Part shown: piece after piece, positions 1 through 8,317 of the stretch | Numbering within the stretch: position 1 is the first letter of the stretch | How the letters are laid out: the number at the start of each line of letters is the position of its first letter | NCBI GenBank assembly: GCA_963763755.1 | Contig: CAVXQE010000008.1 | Coordinates: 17,267-81,266, forward strand | DNA from: Gaiellasilicea sp963763755 | Lineage (GTDB): Bacteria > Actinomycetota > Thermoleophilia > Gaiellales > Gaiellaceae | Length of the DNA stretch: 64,000 bases | Direction: 5' to 3' | Position numbers and translations under genes: made by a program | The notes under the pieces: model-generated | Database searches by the model: none | Told to the model about the DNA's origin: nothing | Seen by the model: the letters and a program-made list of their open reading frames with translations, nothing else

Positions 1-860
1 TCCGGCGAGGCCAAGGTCGGCAGCACGACCGTGCTCGTCACGGGTGTCGACGCGAACCTGACGAAGGTCATCGCGACGAAATGGGCGAACGGCTCCGACG
101 CGGTGCCCGCGCAGCTCGGCCGGGACGGCACCTTCGTGCTGAAGCGGTTTGCCGAGGACCACTCGCTGAAGCTCGGCTCGCCCTTGACCGTGAAGACACC
201 GACCGGAAAGACTCTCCGGTTGCACGTCGACGGCATCGTCGACCCACCCAAGGGCGGCTCGGCGTTCGGTGAGGTCTCGATCTCCACGGCGGCGTTCGAC
301 AGCTCGTTCGCCGACCACCGCAACCAGTTCACCTTCCTCAACCTGAACGGAGGCCCATCTGAAGCGAACACTGCCGGGATCGAGCAGAGCCTCGCCGCGT
401 TCCCGGCCGCTGTGGTCGAGACCCGCGACGAGTTCAAGGCGACCCGCGTGGGCGACATCGAGCAGGGGCTGACGATCCTCTACGCGCTGCTCGGTCTCTC
501 GGTGATCGTGAGCCTGTTCGGCGTCATCAACACGCTCGTGCTCTCGGTCTTCGAGCGCACCCGCGAGCTCGGGATGCTGCGGGCGATCGGCATGACCCGG
601 CGGCAGGTACGTCGCATGATCAGGCAGGAGAGCGTCGTCACCGCGTTGATCGGCGCGGCGCTCGGGATCGCCGTCGGCATGTTCCTCGCCGATCATCACG
701 ACTGCCGCGCTCTCTCAGTACGGGATCGTGCTTGGCGGTGCCCTACGGGACGCTCGGCGTCTTCGTCGGGGTCGCGATCCTGGCCGGAATGCTGGCCGCG
801 ATCCTGCCCGCGAGGCGGGCCTCGAAGCTGAACGTCCTCGAGGCGCTGTCATACGAGTGA
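1..860 (+). CDS. ABC transporter permease, FtsX/MacB type (C-terminal part)
   Basis: The gene is already open at base 1, so its N-terminus lies outside the window. The visible part is an extracytoplasmic MacB-like domain followed by an FtsX permease domain: a transmembrane segment near 480-545, then the cytoplasmic loop motif FERTRELGMLRAIGMTRRQV, typical of lipoprotein- or drug-export permeases. The last third is read only by changing frame near 690 and again near 733; both changes act like one inserted base. After them the protein continues through a final transmembrane helix and ends in PARRASKLNVLEALSYE, the usual end of this family, with TGA at 858-860. It presumably works with an ATPase encoded upstream. 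Family is clear; substrate unknown. Confidence 0.85.
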
Positions 861-874
861 CGGCACCACCTGCT

Positions 875-902
875 GAGTGGGCCCGCAGCCGCGGGCCCAC
901 TC
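875..902 (+). terminator. Perfect 12-bp hairpin after the FtsX-type permease
   Basis: Arms 875-886 and 891-902 are exact reverse complements (GAGTGGGCCCGC and its complement) around an AGCC loop. There is no T-run, so it is a GC-rich terminator or transcript-end stabiliser typical of high-GC bacteria. It also rules out the GTG at 877 as the start of the next gene. Confidence 0.7.
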
Positions 903-921
903 GGCAACGAGAGTAGTCTTC

Positions 922-2680
922 GTGACAATGAACACGACTGTCGCCGTCCCGCCGGTCGCGGAGCGAGTCGTCCGTCCGCCGAAGGCCTCAGTTCTGTGGG
1001 CGATCGCCCTCGCCGGCCTGATCCTCTCCGTGCTGGCGGCAGTGTTCGGGTTGACGAACAGCGACGTCGACGACCAGCAGATGGTGCTCTACCTCTGGAT
1101 GATCGTCCCGTACACGGTGGCCGGGCTCATCGCGTGGTCGCGTCGCCCGCAGAGCCGCTTGGGCTTGCTGCTGATCGCCGGGGGGCTCGCGACGGGGCTC
1201 TCGGCGCTGCAGTTCTCACATCACAGCCTCCCGTACACGATTGGCGCTGCGCTCGACCTGCTTCCCGCGGCGATCCTTCTGCACGTCTTTCTCGCCTTCC
1301 CGGACGGTCGCCTCAGGTCGCGGTTCGAGCGCATCCTGGTTGCCATTGCGTACCCAGCAGCGGTCGGCGTGCAGGTCTTCCGGCTGACGCTCGGCTCGTC
1401 GGACAATCTGATGGAGATCGGGGCGGCCACCGAGGTGGCAGATGACGCGCGGACGATCGGTCTGATCCTGTTGAGCGGCATCCTGCTGATGGGGACGGGC
1501 GTGCTGGCCGTTCGGCGTCGCCACTCCGGCCGGGGACGTCGGCGCGCGCTGGCGCTCGTGATCGACCTGTGCGCCCTCGGCATGCTGCTCGCGGCAGCCC
1601 TCCTCCTGGACGCTGCCTTCTACGGCCCGCACCTCGTCGCGATCCAGCGAGCGACGTGGATCGTCGTCGGGCTGGCACCGATCGTGTTTCTCATCGGCCT
1701 CCTCGATGCGCGCCTCGCCCGTTCGGCCGTCGGAGACCTGATCGTCGAGCTGCGGACGGACTTGCCTCCCGCAGAGCTCGAGGGCGCGGTCGCACGGGCA
1801 CTGCGCGATCCCTCACTGACGCTCGCCTACTGGCTGCCGGACTTCGAGACGTACGTCGACCTGGAAGGGCGGCGGGTCGAGGTGCCGTGTCTGGACGGCC
1901 GGATGACGACGCCGATCGACCAGGACGGTGTGCACGTTGCCGCGCTGCTTCACGACCGCGAGCTCGGCGAGGAGCCGGAGCTGCTCGAAGCAGTTCGCGC
2001 GGCGGCTGGGATCGCGCTCGAGAACGGCCGCCTCCAGGCCGAGCTCGCCGCTCGGCTCGAGGAGGTCAAGGGCTCCCGCGCGAGAGTGATCGAGGCCGGC
2101 CAGAAGGAGCGCCAGCGCCTCGAGCGGAACCTGCACGACGGTGCGCAGCAGCGACTGGTGGCGCTCTCACTCGATCTGAGCCTGCTCGAAGGCGAGCTCG
2201 ACGAAGACTCGGATGCACGATCGCGGCTGGGCCGTGCGCGAGGCGAGATTGCCACGTCGCTGGCTGAGTTGCGTGAAATCGCGCGCGGGATTCATCCGGC
2301 CGTGGTCACCGGGCACGGGCTTGCCGTGGCGCTCGAGCAGCTCACGGCCCTTGCACCGGTCCCCGTTCGGTTGACGGTTGCGATCGAGGATCGCCTGCCG
2401 GAGGCGCTCGAGGTCGCGGCCTACTATCTCGTGTCCGAGAGCCTGGCGAACATCGGGAAGTACGCGCAGGCCACCGCGGCTACCGTCGACGTCACGTCGA
2501 GCGAACGGCCTGGTCGTCGTCGAGGTGACAGATGACGGGATCGGCGGCGCCGAAACGGAGAACGGCACGGGGCTCCGCGGCCTTGCCGATCGGGTCGAGG
2601 CGCTCGACGGTCGGCTACGGATCTGGAGCCCTCACGGGGGCGGGACGAAAGTCAGGGCGGAGATTCCGTGCGTGCCGTGA
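922..2680 (+). CDS. Sensor histidine kinase, NarL/DesK type (HisKA_3)
   Basis: The N-terminal half holds several hydrophobic segments (about residues 25-290). A linker with a short coiled coil leads to the HisKA_3 dimerisation domain, where the motif LERNLHDGAQQRL places the phospho-accepting His at about residue 405. The HATPase_c domain is split by a frame change near 2500: the N-box (LVSESLANIGKYAQA) is in the first frame, while the G1 and G2 motifs (TDDGIGGA, GLRGLADRV) are in the next, ending at TGA 2678-2680. I chose GTG 922 (ATG 928 also possible) because upstream codons fall inside a hairpin. A TAGTCT box just upstream would make the message nearly leaderless. It overlaps the response regulator gene by 13 bp, so the two form a two-component system. 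Signal unknown. Confidence 0.88.
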
Positions 2681-3309
2681 TCGCCGAGGACAACGTCCTG
2701 CTGCGCGAGGGGCTCGTGGGGCTGCTCCAGGCGGCCGACTTCGAGGTCTTCGGCTGCCAGACGGCCGACGAGTTGTTGCTGAAGGTGCGCAGCTACTCGC
2801 CGGATGTGGCGATCGTCGACATCCGGCTCCCGCCGACCCACAGCGACGAGGGGCTGCGGGCGGCGCTCGAGATTCGTGCCAGCCACCCGTCGGTCGGAGT
2901 GCTCGTGCTGTCGCAGTACCTCGAGCTGGGGCTGGCGATGAAGCTGCTGGCGGACTCGGCCGACGGCGCCGGCTATCTGCTCAAGGACCGGATCAGCGAC
3001 GTCTCGGACTTCATCGGCGCGGTGCGCCGAGTCGCCGAAGGTGGCTCCGCGATCGACCCGATCATCGTCTCGACGCTCCTCTCCAAGCATCGAGCCGACG
3101 ATCCCACCGACGCGTTGACGCCGCGCGAGCGAGAGGTCCTCGTGCTGATGGCGGAGGGTCGCTCGAACCAGGGCATCGCCGACAAGCTCGTGATCACGCT
3201 CCGCGCCGTGGAGAAGTACGTCTCCAGCATCTTCGGCAAGCTCGGCCTGCCTTCCGCGAGCAGCGACTCGCGGCGCGTTCTCGCCGTGCTGCTGTACCTG
3301 CGCTCCTGA
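2668..3309 (+). CDS. Response regulator, NarL/FixJ (LuxR) family
   Basis: The 213-residue protein has an N-terminal receiver domain (acidic pair E7/D8, phospho-acceptor D51 in IVDIRLPP, conserved K106 in LLKDR) and a C-terminal LuxR-type helix-turn-helix (TPREREVLVLMAEGRSNQGI to the end). It starts inside the end of the histidine kinase gene, which implies translational coupling and a cognate pair. Such regulators dimerise on phosphorylation and bind target promoters. The targets cannot be read from the sequence; the ABC permease just upstream is a plausible one. Confidence 0.93.
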   Translation: MRAVIAEDNVLLREGLVGLLQAADFEVFGCQTADELLLKVRSYSPDVAIVDIRLPPTHSDEGLRAALEIRASHPSVGVLVLSQYLELGLAMKLLADSADGAGYLLKDRISDVSDFIGAVRRVAEGGSAIDPIIVSTLLSKHRADDPTDALTPREREVLVLMAEGRSNQGIADKLVITLRAVEKYVSSIFGKLGLPSASSDSRRVLAVLLYLRS

Positions 3310-3336
3310 GTGCCGCTAGGCGGCGGAGGTAGAGCT

Positions 3337-3522
3337 CTAGCGGTCCTCGAACTCCCGACGGGCGCAGTCCGGACAGATGAAGAGGAGCTCGGGCTGCCCG
3401 CCCTCATCGGGATCGGCGACTCTGTACGCCTTCCAGCCGCGCGCGCTGACACTGCTGACCCGCGGGCATTCCGCGCAGCCGAACACGCGGACGTCGCCGC
3501 TGGTTCTGCGATCAGTGTCCAT
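3337..3522 (-). CDS. Small zinc-ribbon-like hypothetical protein
   Basis: A 61-residue protein from ATG 3522 (an ATG at 3531 is also in frame). Two Cys pairs, GCAECPR near residue 16 and ICPDCARREF near the C-terminus, are spaced as in a short treble-clef or zinc-ribbon fold. The central part (ARGWKAYRVADPDEG) looks like a beta hairpin between the knuckles. No catalytic motif is visible. It lies alone between two plus-strand genes. I recognise no named family; a small metal-binding accessory protein is the most that can be said. Confidence 0.6.
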   Translation of the reverse strand: MDTDRRTSGDVRVFGCAECPRVSSVSARGWKAYRVADPDEGGQPELLFICPDCARREFEDR

Positions 3523-3608
3523 GCTCAGCATCATCGCGCAACGCGGCCGGTTGCGGTACTGGCCCAACGGTGAGCATGGGTCCTCTTCTCTCCGACGACG
3601 AAAGAGAC

Positions 3609-3636
3609 AGCCGGGGCGCGCCGTGCCGCCCCGGCT
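3609..3636. terminator. Strong 10-bp GC hairpin in the 3.5-3.77 kb gap
   Basis: AGCCGGGGCG at 3609-3618 pairs perfectly with 3627-3636 around an 8-nt loop. On the minus strand the stem is followed by GTCTCTTTC, a modest T-rich tail. It sits in the 245-bp gap between the small zinc-ribbon gene and the small basic-protein gene, where I see no coding sequence. It could end a transcript from either side or belong to a small RNA. Confidence 0.5.
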
Positions 3637-3767
3637 TGGACTCGCAACTTACAACTCACAATATTCCTGATCGGGTGGTCGGCAAAACGCGCCCCTCGTT
3701 GCGGAATGTGGCCAGCGTCACGAGGAGTGCGGTACCCTCGGTGTGGAGCACAACGAAGGAGAACGGT

Positions 3768-3881
3768 TTGAAGGGTTCGCAAAAACCGAAGAGTGCGCAG
3801 AAGAAGCCCGCGCAGAAGACCTTGAAGGAACGTCGCTCGGCGAAGAAGGCCGCCGCGAAGATCCGCGGAATCGCAGAGTGA
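3768..3881 (+). CDS. Very small lysine/alanine-rich basic protein
   Basis: The predicted peptide has 37 residues. A strong ribosome binding site, GAAGGAG at 3755-3761, precedes a TTG start at 3768. The product is almost entirely K, A, Q and R (for example KKPAQKTLKERRSAKKAAAK), like the basic tails of actinobacterial histone-like proteins. It has no hydrophobic segment. It is followed after 7 bp by the cold-shock-like gene, so the two are probably co-transcribed and may both bind nucleic acid. A reading frame continues far upstream but without a start or binding site, so I use only the short form. Confidence 0.6.
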   Translation: MKGSQKPKSAQKKPAQKTLKERRSAKKAAAKIRGIAE

Positions 3882-3888
3882 CCGCAGC

Positions 3889-4143
3889 GTGACGGAACCC
3901 CGCTTGCGCGGCGAGCTGCGCTTCTTCAACGAGGAAACTCAGCGAGGATTGATCCGCACCAGCGAGGCCGACTTCGCGGTTCTCGGCAGCGGCTTCGTCG
4001 AGGGTCAGATCCCCGTGGGTCGTTGCGCCGGTGTCGCGGTGGACTTCGAAGTGGAGGGAGTCGACCCGGAACCGCTGGCCGTCCGCGTCAGCATCGTCGA
4101 CGTCACCCCCGGCCGGCGAGCACGCCGGCACTCGCGCGGCTAG
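3889..4143 (+). CDS. Cold-shock-domain-like small protein
   Basis: The 84-residue product begins GELRFFNEETQRGLIRT, which aligns with the start of CspA-type OB folds (G-T-V-K-W-F-N...G-F-I), and continues with alternating hydrophobic residues to a basic C-terminus (RRARRHSRG). The aromatic RNA-binding residues are only partly kept: FF is present but the second RNP motif is weak. It may therefore be a divergent nucleic-acid-binding protein. The start is GTG 3889. Its TAG stop (4141-4143) shares a CTAG with the stop of the convergent receiver gene. Confidence 0.6.
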   Translation: MTEPRLRGELRFFNEETQRGLIRTSEADFAVLGSGFVEGQIPVGRCAGVAVDFEVEGVDPEPLAVRVSIVDVTPGRRARRHSRG

Positions 4144-4523
4144 TCCCGCCCGCAGGTCTCGAGGATCGTCCGGACGAGGTCGTCGAACCCCTCGGACTTC
4201 GTCACGAACGCCGCCGCGCCCGAGTCGAGGGCGGCCGCTCGCGAGAGCTTGTCGGAGTGGCCGCTCAGCGCGATCACCTTGGGCGCGTGCTCGAGGGCGA
4301 CCAGCCGGCGCGTCGCCGCAGGCCCATCGAGAATGGGCATCGACATATCCATCAGGACGACGTCCGCCTCGGCCCGCTTCGCCAGCGTCACTGCCTCACG
4401 CCCGGTGGACGCCGTTCCGACCACGGCGAAGCGACCGTCCTGCTCCAGGATGGTCGTCAGAGCGTGCGTGAAGAGCTGGTGGTCGTCGACCACGAGCACC
4501 CGGATCGGCTGTCCCCCCTTCAT
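4140..4523 (-). CDS. Single-domain response regulator (receiver only)
   Basis: The 127-residue protein is a complete receiver domain: acidic residues VVDD at 11-14, phospho-acceptor D59 in LMDMSMP, a conserved S/T after beta-4 (ALSGHS) and K109 in FVTKSEG. There is no output domain, so it must act by protein-protein contact or phosphotransfer. It follows aceA on the same strand after a 24-bp gap, so it may be transcribed with isocitrate lyase. No partner kinase is adjacent. Confidence 0.88.
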   Translation of the reverse strand: MKGGQPIRVLVVDDHQLFTHALTTILEQDGRFAVVGTASTGREAVTLAKRAEADVVLMDMSMPILDGPAATRRLVALEHAPKVIALSGHSDKLSRAAALDSGAAAFVTKSEGFDDLVRTILETCGRD

Positions 4524-4547
4524 GCGAAGGGGGGACTATGCCAGGCC

Positions 4548-5876
<1,329 letters not shown>

Positions 5877-5887
5877 CTTGATGTCCT

Positions 5888-5943
5888 TTCGGATCCGAAA
5901 TTGACATTCTCGGATCCTAGATGAGCAATTGAGCGCCCGTCAA
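5888..5943 (-). promoter_or_regulatory. aceA promoter with paired GGATCC palindromes
   Basis: Reading the minus strand, a -35 box TTGACG (5943-5938) and a -10 box TAGGAT (5919-5914) are separated by 18 bp. A perfect 14-bp palindrome, TTTCGGATCCGAAA, occupies 5887-5900. A second, weaker copy around GGATCC 5912-5917 covers the -10 box. The centres are 21 bp apart, two helical turns. The adjacent GntR/FCD regulator is the obvious candidate binder. Two more GGATCC copies, at 5964 and 5984, lie in the end of that regulator gene. Confidence 0.6.
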
Positions 5944-6665
5944 ACGGTATTTCGTTCAGTATCGGATCCCAGCTGTTGGGCTAGGATCCGCTCGAGCAAG
6001 GCGCCGGAGGAGAGCACATGCTCGCGCGCGAGCGCCCTGGCGCCGCTCGGGCTGCCTGCTGCCAGCGCGTCGAGCAGCGCCCTGTGCTGCCGCTCGTTCG
6101 CGCCGTAGAGCTCGTCCAGCTCGCCCGCGTCGGACGGCGCCCAGACGGCGGAACCGGAGTAGCGGGCGCCCTTGGCGATCCGCTCGACCATCGGCAGGGC
6201 CGCGACGCGGTAGATCACGTCGTGGAACGCGTGATTGGCGCGAACCCACTCGGTGACGAGGTCGGCGCGCCGGTCGGTGGCCAGGCGGCCGCCGCGGCGC
6301 AGCTCCTCGGTGAGGCCGGCGAACCGATCCTCGATCGCCTCCAGCTCGTCGAGGTCGGCGCGGGTCATGCGCTCGGCGGCGATCTCGGTTGCGAGGCTCT
6401 CCAGCTCCGCCCGGATCAGGAACGCCTCGCGCAGCTCCGCGCGCGTCAGCGTTCGCACGCGAACGCCGCGGTTGGGCTCGAACGAGACGAGGCCGAGCGC
6501 GGCCAGGCGACGGAGCGCCTCCCGGATCGGCGTGCGACTGACGCCGTACTGCTCCGACAGCCGGTCCTGGCGAAGAACGGTTCCCGGGGCGAGCTCACCC
6601 GAGACGATCGCCTGCTCGAGCTCGAGCGCGACGTCATCGGCCTTGGTGCTTACCGCCTCGCTCAC
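5940..6665 (-). CDS. GntR-family regulator with FCD domain (FadR type)
   Basis: Transcription factor of 241 residues: an N-terminal winged helix (about 8-75, recognition motif YGVSRTPIREALRRL) and a C-terminal all-alpha FCD ligand-binding domain. His-containing segments NHAFHDVIYR and REHV are likely to form the metal/acid-binding site. FCD regulators usually bind small carboxylic acids. It sits between a hydroxybutyrate dehydrogenase-like gene and aceA, all on one strand, so regulation of acetate or ketone-body use is a reasonable inference. Confidence 0.92.
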   Translation of the reverse strand: MSEAVSTKADDVALELEQAIVSGELAPGTVLRQDRLSEQYGVSRTPIREALRRLAALGLVSFEPNRGVRVRTLTRAELREAFLIRAELESLATEIAAERMTRADLDELEAIEDRFAGLTEELRRGGRLATDRRADLVTEWVRANHAFHDVIYRVAALPMVERIAKGARYSGSAVWAPSDAGELDELYGANERQHRALLDALAAGSPSGARALAREHVLSSGALLERILAQQLGSDTERNTV

Positions 6666-6691
6666 GGCCGGGGAGTCTATTGCTGCCGCCC

Positions 6692-7429
6692 CTACCGCGC
6701 GGTCCAGCCGAGATCCATCACGACCGGCGCTCCCGTGAAGGCCCGCCCGCCGGGACCGAGCAGAAATGCGGCCGTCTCGGCGACCTCGTCCGGCTCGAGC
6801 AGTCGCTTGATCGCCTGCGGCGCGAGCAGCACGTCCTCGAGCACGTTCTCCGGCGCGACGCCGGTCGCGCGTGCCTGCGCCTCGATCTGCGCTTCGACGA
6901 TCGGCGTCCGGACGTAGCCGGGGCAGAGCGCGGAGACGCAGATGCCGTGCTCCGCGCCTTCGAGCGCCAGCACCTTGACGAGGCCGAGCAGACCGTGCTT
7001 CGCAGCGACGTACCCGGCCTTGTACGGCGAGGCGACCAGCCCGTGGACCGAGGCGACGGCGAGAAAACGGCCGTCGCCAGACTCCCCAAGTGCCTTCCAG
7101 GCGTGCTTCGCCAGCAGGAACGGGCTCGTCAGCAGCACGGCGAGCAGGCTGTCCCAGCGCTCGTCGGGAAACTCCTCGATCGGAGCGACGTGCTGGAAGC
7201 CCGCGTTCGCGACGACCGCGTCGAGCCCGCCGAACTGCTCGAGCGCAGCCTCGACAGCTGCCGCGTTCCCGTCTCGCGTCGCCAGATCAGCTTCGAACGG
7301 CTCTCCCGGCCCGTCCGGATCGGGATGCAGGTCGACTGCGAGAACCCGGTGGCCGTCGCCCGCGAGCCGTTCCGCGATCGCTCGGCCGATGCCGCTGGCG
7401 GCACCTGTGACCAGCACCCTGCGTTGCAT
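6692..7429 (-). CDS. SDR oxidoreductase, D-3-hydroxybutyrate dehydrogenase type
   Basis: A 245-residue classical short-chain dehydrogenase with the NAD-binding motif TGAASGIG at 9-16, NAG at 75-77, catalytic S127 in VASVHG and Y140/K144 in YVAAKHG. Segments SVHGLVASPYKAGYVAAKHG, CPGYVRTPIVEAQI and the C-terminal glycine-rich end closely resemble D-3-hydroxybutyrate dehydrogenase, which makes acetoacetate. It lies 26 bp upstream of the GntR regulator and before aceA. Together these would turn hydroxybutyrate-derived acetyl units into C4 acids. Another SDR substrate cannot be excluded. Confidence 0.8.
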   Translation of the reverse strand: MQRRVLVTGAASGIGRAIAERLAGDGHRVLAVDLHPDPDGPGEPFEADLATRDGNAAAVEAALEQFGGLDAVVANAGFQHVAPIEEFPDERWDSLLAVLLTSPFLLAKHAWKALGESGDGRFLAVASVHGLVASPYKAGYVAAKHGLLGLVKVLALEGAEHGICVSALCPGYVRTPIVEAQIEAQARATGVAPENVLEDVLLAPQAIKRLLEPDEVAETAAFLLGPGGRAFTGAPVVMDLGWTAR

Positions 7430-7462
7430 GTGCAGACGTTAACCCGGGATCGAGACTTCGGA

Positions 7463-8317
7463 TCAGGAGCCGACGGTGGGCGGGGTGAGAATGAGGATCG
7501 GCTTGCCGTCGCCGCCGGCGTTGAACTCGAAGGCGTAGGTCCGCGGTCGCGTCAGTCTCGCGATGTTGCCCAGCTCGATGGCGCTGAGTGCCCCCAGGCG
7601 CGGTGTGCGCGCGGGAAGAAGGTGAGAGATCGGAGAACGGAGCTCGTCGGCGACGTCACCCCGGCGGAAGAACATCGAACCGTTGCTCTGGCCCTCCGGC
7701 GACGGCGGCAGGAACACGACCACAGAGTTGACATCGCTGACGTACTTGAACGTGTACAGCGAGAGCTCGAGGGCCTGACGGCTGAGCAGCATGGAGCGCT
7801 CGCCGGAGGTCCCCAGGCTCATCGCGCAATGCGCGTTCGCTCCCAGACCGCAGAGCCCGTACGCAACCGCGTCCGTGCCGCTGTAGGCATCGATGTCGCT
7901 CTCCTCCGCGTTGCCGCGAGACGCGTCGGGACGGACGAAGATCGACGCGACCGGCGTGTCGCCGGACGCGGTGGGATTGGGAACGGCGAGCTGGCTTGCC
8001 TGGGTCACTGTCAGCTGCTCTCCGTTCTCCTGTTTGTACGCCTTCGGGATCCGGTCGGCGATCTGGCGCACGCGTGCAAGCTTGCTGCCGGTCGGCTCCC
8101 AGCTCGACCAGGCCGCTGCTTCCGGAGGCGCAGGCCGGCTCGCGAGGACGACGAACGCCCCGACGCCGGCCCCGACGATTGCCGCGAGCGCCAGATAGAT
8201 GATCCCGAAGCGGAGGCGGTACGAGGACTTGCGGGCCCGGTCGCTTCGCGTCGGCGCGAGCTGAAGCGGGAGCTCCGGCTCGGGCGGAGCGGGGGCCGGA
8301 ATCACATCCTCGGCCAC
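7463..8317 (-). CDS. Bitopic membrane protein, partner of the FtsH-like protease
   Basis: A 284-residue protein from GTG 8317, preceded by a strong GGAGGAA site. It has a proline-rich cytoplasmic N-terminus, one transmembrane helix at about residues 37-60 (FGIIYLALAAIVGAGVGAFVVL) and an extracytoplasmic domain of about 220 residues with no motif I recognise; one Cys pair (LCGLGANAHC) may form a disulfide. The gene starts 16 bp inside the end of the FtsH-like gene, so the two are translationally coupled and probably form one complex, perhaps as an HflK/C-like modulator. That role is inference from position only. Confidence 0.7.
   Translation of the reverse strand: MAEDVIPAPAPPEPELPLQLAPTRSDRARKSSYRLRFGIIYLALAAIVGAGVGAFVVLASRPAPPEAAAWSSWEPTGSKLARVRQIADRIPKAYKQENGEQLTVTQASQLAVPNPTASGDTPVASIFVRPDASRGNAEESDIDAYSGTDAVAYGLCGLGANAHCAMSLGTSGERSMLLSRQALELSLYTFKYVSDVNSVVVFLPPSPEGQSNGSMFFRRGDVADELRSPISHLLPARTPRLGALSAIELGNIARLTRPRTYAFEFNAGGDGKPILILTPPTVGS

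Noticed and set aside
877..921. Longer N-terminus of the histidine kinase from GTG 877
   Set aside because: This GTG lies inside a perfect 12-bp hairpin and the added residues show no family similarity.
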